Part shown: positions 30,011 to 38,736 of the stretch, piece after piece
Numbering within the stretch: position 1 is the stretch's first letter
Layout: every line of letters starts with the position of its first letter
Assembly: GCA_003427395.1 (NCBI GenBank)
Contig: BFEA01000810.1
Coordinates: forward strand, 213,280 to 252,015
Length of the DNA stretch: 38,736 nucleotides
Source of the DNA: Chara braunii
Lineage: Eukaryota > Streptophyta > Charophyceae > Charales > Characeae
Reading direction: 5' to 3'
Notes under the pieces: model-generated
Seen by the model: only the letters and a program-made list of their open reading frames with translations
Database searches by the model: none
What the model was told of the DNA's origin: nothing
Position numbers and translations under genes: made by a program

Positions 30011-30095
30011 GTCCTTCGGGGCATCCGTTAAAATTGGAACGATACACAGAAGATTAGCATGGCCCCTGCGCAAGGACGGTACGGATATAGCGGAG
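30011..30095 (+). pseudogene. Near full-length U6-like copy (tandem unit 2)
   Basis: The 5' stem-loop GTCC-TTCGGGG-CATCCGTTAAAATTGG, then AACGATAC, GAAGATTAGCATGGCCCC and TGCGCAAGGA are intact. The last ~20 nt are alignable but diverged. The catalytic ACAGAGA box reads ACACAGA. No TATA/USE pair at plant Pol III spacing lies upstream. Probably a pseudogene amplified inside the retroelement. Confidence 0.8.
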
Positions 30096-30572
30096 GAAGC
30101 CCAACAGCCAGGCGCATTTTGCACTTTGGCATTCGACTGACTGTCGGACCGTACCGCGTTTAAGGCGCCGGGGTGACGTCAACCCGGCTGAGAGACGGAG
30201 TGATAGCACAGCGGACGGGCGGCTGCTCCAGGGGGTGACGGACTAAGGAGAGCCGTCGGGGAGAGGGGGCAGCCACGAGGGTGAGAGGCGACGGGCAGCA
30301 GCAAGAGGGGGCGAATGAACCCGGGTTGGATCCGCGCCGGGTACATACGCGCAAAGGAGATGGGCAGCGCAGCGCAGTGGAACGATGGGGTGCTGAGGAG
30401 TGACCGGACCTAGACCAGCTTTCGCACCGGGTACAACCACGGAAGAAGGGGCGGAGAGATGAATCAGCGGGCGCAGCAAAAAGGGGAATGAATGTGGACG
30501 GAGGGGCGCGCTAGGTGCATTCGGAGTTGGGAATGAAGGGAGCGAGGCTATGGCGGACGAAAGGATGCACAT

Positions 30573-31290
30573 CGCGCTCGATTCTTGGTAGAATCGGGCG
30601 AAGTAAGAGTCTAGATAGGGGTTTTAGGGGTCGGCGAATCTAACTACGGCGTTAGTTTTAAGAGAAAGTCAGCAGGGGAGGAGTTAGTATAAAAAACTGT
30701 TCCGCGGAGTGATGGCGGACAGAGAGATGGTGAGGGGGAGGACCGAGATTGCACTCGATCCTTGATGGATCTATGTGAGTGAAGAGTCAGAGTTGAGGTT
30801 TTTGGGCAGGGCGATTCTGATGGCGCCGTTAGTTTTGGGAGTAGTTGAGTAAATTAGAAGTTAGTAAGAAAAAGCCTGCGCGGAGGCTATGGTAGGGGAA
30901 GAGATGTCGAGAATAGGAGATGAGTAGTTCGCCCGATTTTCGATAAAAACGGGCGAACCAAAGCTCGATCTTGGGGTTTTCGACCACTACGAGTAGAATC
31001 ATGGAGTTAGTTTGGGGGTTAGATCAATAGGATGAGAGTTAGTGGTAGTTATGGTTGCGTGGAGATGGCGGAAGGGAGTGTAGGTGGGAGAAAGAAAGCG
31101 AGAAAAACCGCCCGATCCTTGATGGAAAACGGGCTGGGTGAGATCCTACTCGGGGGTTCTATGACGATGGCACGACCGAAATTGGGAACAAGGCGGTAGT
31201 TATAGCGTTGTGGGGGATATAGGCTACGTAAGGGAAGGCAATTCGAAGTTGGGAATGAATCCATCCGCACTTTTGCGGAAGATTCATTCG
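30573..31290. repeat. ~178-bp tandem units with hairpins
   Basis: Diverged units are marked by a hairpin at about 30573-30600, 30751-30780, 30930-30957 and 31108-31134 (spacing 178-180), with a possible fifth near 31260. Arms include CTCGATTC/GAATCGGG, GATCC/GGATC and GCCCG/CGGGC. Between them are GTTAGT-rich and GGTTTT-containing segments (GGCGTTAGTTTT, TGGAGTTAG). Sequence diverges while a stem-loop stays at the same place. No ORF. The stretch 30096-30572 before it is purine-rich and non-coding. Confidence 0.6.
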
Positions 31291-31840
31291 ATTTTGAACT
31301 GCAGCTGCTATAGGAAGGTCGCATGTAGGCAGCGAGGAGGAGACTTACCTGTTAAACCCGCCGCACCGCCCGTACGCGTAGTATGGATTTGAGCTGAGGA
31401 GTGGGTACTCATTAGGCAGGTATGTAGTCGAATTCCGGGGAAGATCCATCCTGATTTCGCTCGGCTGCGCTGCTTATGCAGAAGGGAAGGTGTCGGACAG
31501 TACGTCTGTAAGGAGCAGCGGATGCAAGGTTCGAGAGTTCGGAGCTGCGCACGGATGGAAACCGGAAACGGGGATGCATCTGCCCACGGGTTGGCAGGAG
31601 ATACATTCCTATTCTGTAGCGTATAGGCAGTTCGAAGTTATATTCAAGGCCATCTACTGCTCTTTCGAACGGCGGTCTTCATCTTGCTGATCGCGGCTTC
31701 CCCGGTCCTGGTCCCGGCCCCGGAAAACCCCACCTAATAGAGGTCCCCGCGTACTAAGGAGGCGAGTCGCCCTGGCCCGAGAAGCAACCGGGGGCGTTCG
31801 CAGATAAAGGATGGAATGGTGGGCGAGACAGAACAACAAC
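31291..31840. other. Non-coding end of the internal region
   Basis: No gene recognised. A frame at 31654-31842 on the - strand is GC-rich shadow. The segment runs into the polypurine tract. Confidence 0.4.
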
Positions 31841-31857
31841 AAGAAAGGGAGAAGGGG
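31841..31857 (+). promoter_or_regulatory. Polypurine tract of the LTR element
   Basis: AAGAAAGGGAGAAGGGG is 17 purines in a row, immediately followed by TGGCAGG, a plausible LTR start. It is the best PPT between gag and the right LTR and defines the plus-strand primer site by position. Confidence 0.65.
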
Positions 31858-33074
31858 TGGCAGGAACTGATGAACGGCCGGGGTTACTCATGGTGTAAGT
31901 AGGAGGTGTATTGCCTTTGCTCGGTGTTGGGTGTGCGGACTGCCCTGCCTGTGCCTCTGTCACGGTCCTGCTGCCTGGGTTTCGTCTGCTTGCGTGTGAG
32001 CTCCCGCTGGTTACTGTACTTCGCTAGGTGTTACCCAGGGTCTGCTGCTGGTATACAGCCATACACTTGCTCCGCTTTTTCGTGTCCCGCTGTGGCACAT
32101 GGTTGCGGTGCTCTGACGGGCCTCACACTGTGTATGCTACGGAGAGTTGACATTGGGTTCTGTTCGGACACGGCTGGCCAGAATTGCAAACGAGGCAGCG
32201 AGTCGGAAACGGCAACGAGATGGACAACCAAGGCTAAGGAGTGAGGAACAAGCGGTAAGGCTGCAGTATTTTCTGTTTGTCCATTACTGTGAACACTGCG
32301 GTCTACCTAGGTTGCTGTGTTGCGGTGGCAGTCCCTGGGCTACGACTGCGTTGCTGTACTTCCACTGAGCGCTGCGGCACAGTTCGTTGTGTGCCGCTAC
32401 TTCGTTGAGGTGAAAGGGCAAGTGTAGGCCATGCGAGTGCGGCCGTCTAGGCTGGATAGCAGTCATTCGGGCTTTGAGAAGGGAAATAATGTTGCGAAGT
32501 GGGGGTTCGTCAAGAGAGTGAGGACGGTGGGTTGACTTCAGGTTGACCAAGCGGTTGCTATATGGCTGTCATTGTGGGGCCCTCAGGCGCATGAAGATTA
32601 CAAGGCCCTCTCTCGTGAGTCTGAGGGCACCCTTCTGAGAGTCTCACAGTTTTTTCTTTCTATCTTTCTAAGTCTAAGTCTAGTCTGCTGGTTACGAGGG
32701 GAAGGCGGCAGGCGGGATTGCAACCCGTAGGTCCGCATCAAGACTCTGTGGGGAGTCCACCCACCGATTGCGGGAACTCTGCCGGAACCTAGGCGAGGTT
32801 CTGGAGGCAGGGAACTTTCAGGTAAACCATTTCCATCTGTACAAACCTACTACTACCCATGTTTGCCTATCTCCCTGTAGTATGATTGCGGTATGCATGT
32901 GNTGNCCCTATGGTTTTTGCTTTCTCTTCAGGACCTAATCAGATTGAATGGAAGGAACGTGTGAGAGTGAAACCTAAGTTTTTTTTCTTTATTCTGACTG
33001 AAAGCAGACNAAGGGATAAACTGGGGNAAGGTGGGAGGAAGGCNGTTTTGCATNNGTTTGGAAGGGTCAACCAA

Positions 33075-33767
33075 AGCCTGAGCATTNTNTCTACTGTGAA
33101 TGGCTCAGGGCTATNTTTATTTGACTGTTTTCTGAAGGACCAGGCATTGTTTCTACTGTGAATGGTCTCGTTGCTATGTTTATTTTATTGTTTTCTAGGG
33201 AACCAGGCATTGTTTCTACTGTGAATGGNCTGGCTACTCTAGTTAACTCTTAGGGNTTTTGCNTGATTNAAAGGGTTTAAATTCTTGTTTTATTATNAGG
33301 GAGGATTTTTNGTCTAAGGCTAAGCATTGTTTCCATGGTGAATGGCTTANCCTGAAAACCACGCACGTAAATTAAACTAAGTATAAAGGAAAAATACTTT
33401 ATGTATANTTGCATGTGAACTGACAGCNGGGCATTGTTTCTACTGTGAATGGTCCAGCGTTAAGCCATATCATTAAGAAGGGAGAAGGAAAAATGCAGAG
33501 TATAAATGAAAATAGTTTGGGGCAAGCTGAACATCGTTTCTACTATGAATGGTTCAGTCCCCTGTCCATATTTGTCTTTTCTTTTTATTAAAGTCAGAGA
33601 AGTATTAAAATCTTTGGATATTAAACAGCTCAGGGCGACTAGGCATTGTTTCCATGGCGAATGACTTAGTCATCTGCCCAAAAGAAGAAAAAAAAGTAGT
33701 TGTGCAACCTGTTCGTGTATATCATAAAGACAAGTTGGGCATTGTTTCCATGGCGAATGGTCCAGCT
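33075..33767 (+). repeat. Eight-copy covarying hairpin array (right LTR)
   Basis: Base-for-base the same as 19720-20412 (offset 13355), including Ns. It adds no independent support for the stems until the assembly is confirmed. Confidence 0.75.
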
Positions 33768-34044
33768 CTATGTCTTTTGTAAGATGGGTATAAGGATTCA
33801 ATGACTTGAAGATTCACGAACTATTTATATGGAATGAACTTGGGAGAGTGAGAGTACTTACATTCGTGGTTTGGTTTGCATGTGACTGGATGGGATGACT
33901 AGTTTGTTTGGGTTTTATTACTATAGGTAGTTGGTGTAGTTGCTCGCCACGTGCTGAAGCCATAGGAGTTAGTGTCGATTCCTGCATTTTCTGTAATAAC
34001 GTTTTTTTACTTAGGTCAATTCCTGCATTTTCTGAGATTTTTTC

Positions 34045-34865
34045 TTATACTTGGCTTTGTATAAATCTTGGCGAGCTACTTTTCCTACGGGAAGCGCTGC
34101 CGAAATTTCTACAAATCCCAGAAGTAAGTCATTTTTTGACTTGTCAGAGTTCAACTTGTCTTTTTCATATATAGATTAGTATAAATATGGAAAGTCTCTT
34201 TTTCTGGAGGGAGTGCTGCCCAAATTTTTACTAATTCAGGAAGTTAGACAAAATTGGACTTTGAGAAGTCAAAGTTATTCTCAAATTTTGGACCTCGCTT
34301 TGTATAAAGTTTGGGAGAACACTTTTCTAGAGGGAGTGCTTCCGAAATTTCTGCAAAATTAAGGAGTTAGTTAAATTCAGTCTAAAAAGTTGAACTCGAA
34401 CTGTGTTCGAGTTCATATCTGACTTAGTATAAATCTGGGAAGTCTTTCTTTTTAAAGGGAGTGCTGCTCAAATTTCTACTAATTCTCAGAGTTAGACAGA
34501 ATTTGACTTTCCATAATTAGAGATTAATTCTGCTTTCGTATTTAACTTAGTATAAATCTGGGAAGTCTCTCTTTCTAAAGGGAGTGCTGCCCAAATTTCT
34601 ACTAATTCAGACAGTTAGACAGAATTTGACTTTCCAGAATTAGAGATTCATTCTGCTTTCATATCTGACTTAGTATAAATCTGGGAAGTCTTCCTTTCTA
34701 AAGGGAGTGCTACCCAAATTTCTACTAATTAAGAGAGTTAGACATTATTTGACTTTCCAGAGTTAGATTTTATTTCCGCTCTCATATCTCGGCTTATATA
34801 AATTATGAAAAGATACTTTTCCTACGGGAAGTGCTCCCAAAATTTTCTTAGTTTAGAGGAGATAG
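34045..34865 (+). repeat. Seven ~121-bp tandem units (right LTR)
   Basis: Same units as at 20690-21510, offset 13355, with TATAAA anchors from about 34060. Identical to the left array in the part I compared. Confidence 0.8.
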
Positions 34866-36166
34866 ATTATATTTTAATAGGTGATTCAGGCGATCCACCC
34901 AGAATAGGGGAGACTTTGCAGTTGGTCTACCTTCAGCTTAAGCACGGACTTAAAAGTAGACTTAGATTTAGCTAATAAGGAAGTTTTGAGTGAGGATGTA
35001 TTATGGAGTTTTATTCTCCATACACTTATGATCCTAGCTTGGGGATTGGTCTGTCGTGTGTTACAGGTCATTTTGATCATTTGATCCAAGTTCAGGGCTA
35101 GATCCAGCTTGATCCCTTGAGGATCACTTACTGTTATCACTGTTATCACTGATAACACGATAACATGTCGGTTTCCGATTCGTCGGTCTACGACTCAATT
35201 TCAACAATCCCTCTACACTCAACCTAAAAGGCTTTAGCCCTGGTGATTTCGTTGTTTTATTAAGGTTTCACCCGGACTTTTATTGAATGACCATTTAACA
35301 AAGATGTTGAGTATTTAATTAAGGTTGGTTGGACAGGAGGTTTGGGGCTTGCATGGCTAAAGCGAGGGGTATGAGTGTCGAAGGTGGTTGGGGTTGACTT
35401 CGTGTAATGTGTGGGCTGTTGATTTGGTTTGTTGATGTGATGGCAGGTATGTGCTGTGAATCAAATTTTGGATTTGGTTGCTTACGATCACACATATACG
35501 TATTATTGTGAGAGACCCCAGCGAAACCATGAGAAGTGATTGTCACATATTTAACCCTTATATATGTATACATGGGTATACTTGGGATGAATGTCTGCAT
35601 GGGTTGAAGAGCCCCCACATTAGAGCCCGCTCAGAAGCTGAGACTAAGGGGCTTAGGGGAGGTCTCTCCTTTTATTCTTGTCTCTTGCTTTTTGACGATT
35701 TTCTTAGTTGGACGTTTGGTCCTGGGCCGGGATTCGAGGTCCTTGTCCAGGACATCCCAAGCCCTAGGCTCTGTAGGGGAAGGGTTTTCCCTCGCGAAGA
35801 GCCTTTTTTTATTTACCTACTGAGACACTCAGGTCGAGAGCCTAAGGTGCAGCGGCGGCTGCACGATTTTTCCTTCAGCCGTGCAATGTCGTGAAGGGTT
35901 AGGCCCTCACGACACTTCAAGTCTGACACTTGAGTGTCATAAGCGGTACTCGGATCCATGAGGGACCGCTTGATTATGGGCACTACATAGTTCGTCATCG
36001 TTGCGACTGCTTGTGTATGCCTGCATTGCAAGTCGATGTGAGTATGCCCTCCGTCCGCGCGGTTTTATACTAAGTTCAGCGCGCGACGCCTATCCGNTTT
36101 CCGCACTGGAAAGTTATGGGTTGGCTACCGAGGGGCTAGGAGCGTTGTCGCGTTGTTGGTATTGTG

Positions 36167-36357
36167 TCGTTTCGTATATATGTTGTTTTGTGTGTATGTG
36201 TGTTCGTAAAGTGGAGTGCGCGTGGTGTGTGGGATGCGTCCTAGTCGACCGACGATGAGTCNTCGTTTCGTATATATGTTGTTTTGTGTGTATGTGTGTT
36301 CGTAAAGTGGAGTGCGCGTGGTGTGTGGGATGCGTCCTAGTCGACCGACGATGAGTC
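36167..36357. repeat. 95-bp duplication around a single N
   Basis: 36167-36261 and 36263-36357 are identical and joined by one N at 36262. The left LTR has this segment once (about 22795-22889). Most likely an unmerged contig overlap. Confidence 0.85.
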
Positions 36358-36762
36358 GAGCTTGGGACCTCAGTCCCCCCAAGACGCCGGTTCGCGTGCG
36401 GGTCCGATAGAGGCGTATTACCGCGCGTACCCCCTATGCTACAGCGAACGAGAAACGCCCTCGGCTGGTCCACCTCTGCGATTGCAATTGATTAGCTTTC
36501 GTACTGTGGACTGGTAGCTCGGCGGGGATACGCCCACCGAAGGGAGGTGAGAGCTCCCATAAGGTGTAGGTAAGTCGTGCCTCGTGTAGGCCCTATCCTG
36601 TCGTAGGGGCTCGCGAGAGGTATGGCTGGCGCACCCGGCTGGAGCGGCTTGTGGAAGCTCCATGTATATTGCGACGAAGGGTTCTAAAAACCAACTCTTG
36701 CGTGACGCGGCCGGGAGGGTCCCACGCTGCCCCCGTGCGGTGCCGGACCGATGCGCCCAGCA

Positions 36763-37180
36763 GCGGTTCTATACCCGACGCACTCCCTTGTTTTTAGAAT
36801 AGGCTCAACTTTAGTGATCTCGCGACCGTGTACCACAATACCCTCGCCAAAAGCGCAACATTGCCAGTTATTGACGCTACTCTCGGACGCTACACGTGTC
36901 CGGACTAAAGTCCGAAAACTTTTAGTTTGTTAGTCAAAGGTCAGATCTAAATAAACTTTTGGCAAACGTCAATCTCATCAAGTCATTCAATTCAATGAAA
37001 AAGGTGGGACAGCGTCCGACATCGAAAAACACGGGCAGATACCCTTGTCAAGGTTTATGCCCTGACAGCGCAACTAATGTCTCGACTTTTCAGGCGACTA
37101 CTCAATCTCTACAGCACTCTCATAAAAACCCGTTCGATCTGACTTCCAAGCAACCTTTCGATCACCCATTTGATAATCGG
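36763..37180. other. Right flank of the LTR element
   Basis: AT-leaning unique-looking sequence. A + frame at 36959-37309 runs from here into GATC-type repeats and is not credible as a gene. No target-site duplication partner can be named. Confidence 0.4.
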
Positions 37181-37350
37181 TCCATCAATCAATTGTTGGC
37201 TACGACTATCACGCGCTTTATGGAATGGTCGATCAAACGATTAATCGATCAAACGATTAATCGATCAGTCGAATATTCGTTTCATCGATCCGTCGAGCAA
37301 TTAGCTTGATAAACTAGGCGATCATCTCGATTGATGGATCGACCAATCAC
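37180..37350 (+). repeat. Degenerate GATC/ATCGAT repeat block 1
   Basis: CGATCAAACGATTAAT is repeated twice perfectly at about 37230-37263, within a block of degenerate GATCAATCGAT-type units with a period near 12-24 bp. Translation gives a repetitive IDQxIxR pattern only because of the repeat. Confidence 0.75.
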
Positions 37351-37536
37351 CCAATGGATAAATCAATTTGTCATTTGCTCTTTTTAACAGCTCAGAGACC
37401 GAAAAAGCAAGGATATATTAATGGTGTTTCCAATAGCCTTCATGATAATTCAGAAATTTTCAAACCATTTGAAAATCAGCAAGCTTAGGGATTTTTTCTA
37501 TTATGATACTATGTGCATCACTCTTTTTTTGTTGTT

Positions 37537-37740
37537 AAAAAAAAAAAAAAAAAAAAGGCGGGAGGAAAAAAAAAAGGGATAAACGGACAAGCATTCATCC
37601 ATCTATTTCGAAGAATTCTGTTATCGCAGGTCAAGCTCTTGTTTCCAGCTGATGATCAACCAACCATGACATTAAATCATCTGCCTTCGGCTAATTAAAA
37701 AAAAAAGAAAAAAAAGAAAAAAAAAAAAGGAAAGAAAAAG
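37537..37740. repeat. Poly-A / A-rich purine tracts
   Basis: A runs at 37537-37556, 37567-37576 and 37697-37740, the last grading into GGAAAGAAAAAGAGGGAAGGGG. No gene between 37351 and 37885. Confidence 0.85.
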
Positions 37741-37884
37741 AGGGAAGGGGAAGGGAAACGAAAGGGAGCGACGAAGGACTCTTTGTAAACTAGAGAAACT
37801 CGAACTCCGCTCTAATTGCAATATTTCTCTCAACTCCAACTGATTAATTGATCTTGTCACTAGGTGACTAGGGCAACAACCATC

Positions 37885-38095
37885 GTCTAGCCAAATCGAT
37901 CGATCACTCGGCCGGTCAATTCGATCGATCAATGCACTGATGAACCGATCAATCAATCGTTTGATGGATTGATCGATCAATCTTCTGATAGATTGGTCGA
38001 TCAATCCTTTCGATGTTTTGATTGATCACTCAAAAGTTAGATCGAGTGATCAATAGATTGATGGATTCGTCGACCAATCACGCAACTAATCAAGT
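37885..38095 (-). repeat. Degenerate GATC/ATCGAT repeat block 2 (opposite orientation)
   Basis: GATCGATCAATC-type units with a ~24-bp period. The repetitive reading IDQSIKRL appears on the - strand here but on the + strand in block 1, so the two blocks are inverted relative to each other. Confidence 0.7.
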
Positions 38096-38182
38096 GATGC
38101 TTTTCCCGCTTGAAATGCATGCATCTACAATTGTCATATAAAAAAAAAAAAGGACAACAAACCCGTTCGATCACATCCCTAT

Positions 38183-38200
38183 CCGCGGTCATGACCGCGG
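38183..38200. other. 18-bp perfect palindrome followed by T6
   Basis: CCGCGGTCATGACCGCGG is its own reverse complement and is followed by GCTTTTTT. It has the shape of an intrinsic terminator, but no transcript is defined and the context is eukaryotic. Confidence 0.8.
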
Positions 38201-38293
38201 GCTTTTTTACCACACACGGTCGGGACCCCCCCCGCGACTGAGTGCAGGCAAGACTCCCCAACAATTTTTTCGGGGGCTAAAAATGGGCAAAAA

Positions 38294-38318
38294 ATATATA
38301 TATATATATAATATATAT
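38294..38318. repeat. (TA)n microsatellite
   Basis: Short alternating TA tract. A/T homopolymers follow at 38331-38340, 38361-38370, 38419-38438 and 38450-38458. Confidence 0.9.
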
Positions 38319-38501
38319 GGGCGTGTAGATAAAAAAAAAAACTACAGGCCTGTGATTTTTATTTTTTTTTCACAACATTTGAATGAAGGGAAAAAAATAA
38401 ATAAAGAACATCGAAATTCAAAAAAAAAAAAAAAAAAACCGTTGATGATTTTTTTTTTCCATTATTTTTAGTTTGTTGGGTCGGTGGTAAAACACTGGCC
38501 C

Positions 38502-38558
38502 ACTCACACACACACGCACAATCAATCAATCAATCAATTTAAGTGATTGAATTGATTG

Positions 38559-38594
<36 letters not shown>

Positions 38595-38618
38595 TGTATG
38601 CACGGGTGGGTGTGTCTT

Positions 38619-38679
<61 letters not shown>

Positions 38680-38713
38680 CTGTGTGTGTGCGTGCGCGTG
38701 TATGTGTGCGCGG
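38502..38713. repeat. CA / AATC / GT microsatellite complex
   Basis: (CA)n then (AATC)5 at 38502-38540, a short spacer, then ATTGAATTGATTG and a long (GT)n to about 38713. The CA+AATC and GATT+GT parts are inverted copies, so the whole can fold back. The remaining bases to 38736 are GC-rich. Confidence 0.9.
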
Positions 38714-38736
38714 GAGTGGGGGACGCAGCGGGAGCG

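Larger units (their letters stand above)
18917..36762 (+). mobile_element. Large LTR retroelement, gag only
   Basis: Two direct repeats of 4.4 and 4.9 kb flank an ~8.6-kb internal region. The end of the left repeat (CA, 23281-23282) is followed two bases later by a tRNA-Asp primer-binding site. The right repeat ends in CA at the homologous base (36762) and is preceded by a 17-nt purine tract (31841-31857). Gag is present at 23603-26211. No protease, RT, RNase H or integrase was found, so it resembles a non-autonomous large derivative with gag. Orientation is + from the PBS, gag and PPT order. A target-site duplication cannot be tested because the left LTR lacks its first ~350 bp. Confidence 0.8.
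31858..36762 (+). repeat. Right LTR (4.9 kb)
   Basis: Starts TG after the PPT and ends CA at 36762. From 32206 it aligns with the left LTR. Differences: a 66-bp net insertion at about 32557-32630 that is itself foldback (GCCCTCAG/CTGAGGGC), a 17-bp GTTATCACT/GATAAC insertion at about 35135-35160, and an assembly-type duplication at 36167-36357. The central blocks are identical to the left copy including every N, while the 5' and 3' parts show scattered substitutions. If TG at 31858 is not the true start, the LTR is shorter. Confidence 0.75.

Noticed and set aside
26212-31840. Hidden pol gene of the LTR element
   Set aside because: No protease, RT (YxDD), RNase H or integrase (HHCC, DDE) motif was seen in any frame.
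28650-36780. 18-nt near match (GCGGTYCTATACCCGACG) at 28650 and directly after the right LTR at 36763
   Set aside because: One such near match is expected by chance in a window this long; no extension of similarity on either side.

Overview
The window looks like nuclear DNA of a streptophyte, most likely a repeat-rich charophyte alga (a Characeae-like genome is my best guess, from general knowledge only). The evidence is a plant-type granule-bound starch synthase split by five GT-AG introns, an LTR retroelement whose primer-binding site fits plant tRNA-Asp, U6 snRNA-derived fragments, and dense mobile and low-complexity DNA. Nothing bacterial is present. Two long N runs (13099-13299, 25564-25858) and scattered single Ns show a draft assembly.

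Layout. 1-3375: microsatellite, then the last six exons of a GBSS gene on the + strand, ending in a proper stop. 3376-8450: intergenic DNA with a (GA)n tract, a 5'-truncated U6 copy fused to a local repeat family, and two foldback (MITE-like) elements (6469-6948, 7741-8110). 8455-9307: a 136-codon ORF module that recurs at 27329. 9362-14519: a decayed DIRS-like retrotransposon. Its gag-like and RT/RNase H frames lie on the - strand and its tyrosine-recombinase fragment lies on the + strand; every in-frame stop found is TGA or TAG. 15222-18711: about nine polypyrimidine/poly-T tracts separated by short non-coding blocks. 18917-36762: a very large LTR element with 4.4-4.9 kb LTRs, a tRNA-Asp PBS, one gag gene with a zinc knuckle, no pol seen, and a polypurine tract before the right LTR. 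Its internal region holds tandem repeats, three U6-derived fragments and the second 136-codon module. 36763-38736: low-complexity DNA (GATC-type degenerate repeats, poly-A, AT and GT microsatellites).

Best candidate for something undescribed: each LTR carries eight copies of one hairpin module (19720-20412 and 33075-33767). The 19-nt apical part is nearly constant, while the 7-9 bp stem differs between copies and stays complementary. It is followed by seven ~121-bp tandem units, several with their own hairpin. Compensating stems point to a structured RNA (or cruciform DNA) function in the LTR transcript. Caution: the two LTR copies share Ns at identical positions, so the second copy is not independent evidence.

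How parts relate. The only conventional host gene is GBSS (amylose synthesis in plastids). The DIRS-like element is dead. The LTR element keeps packaging and priming features (gag, PBS, PPT) but would need pol supplied in trans if it is complete as assembled.
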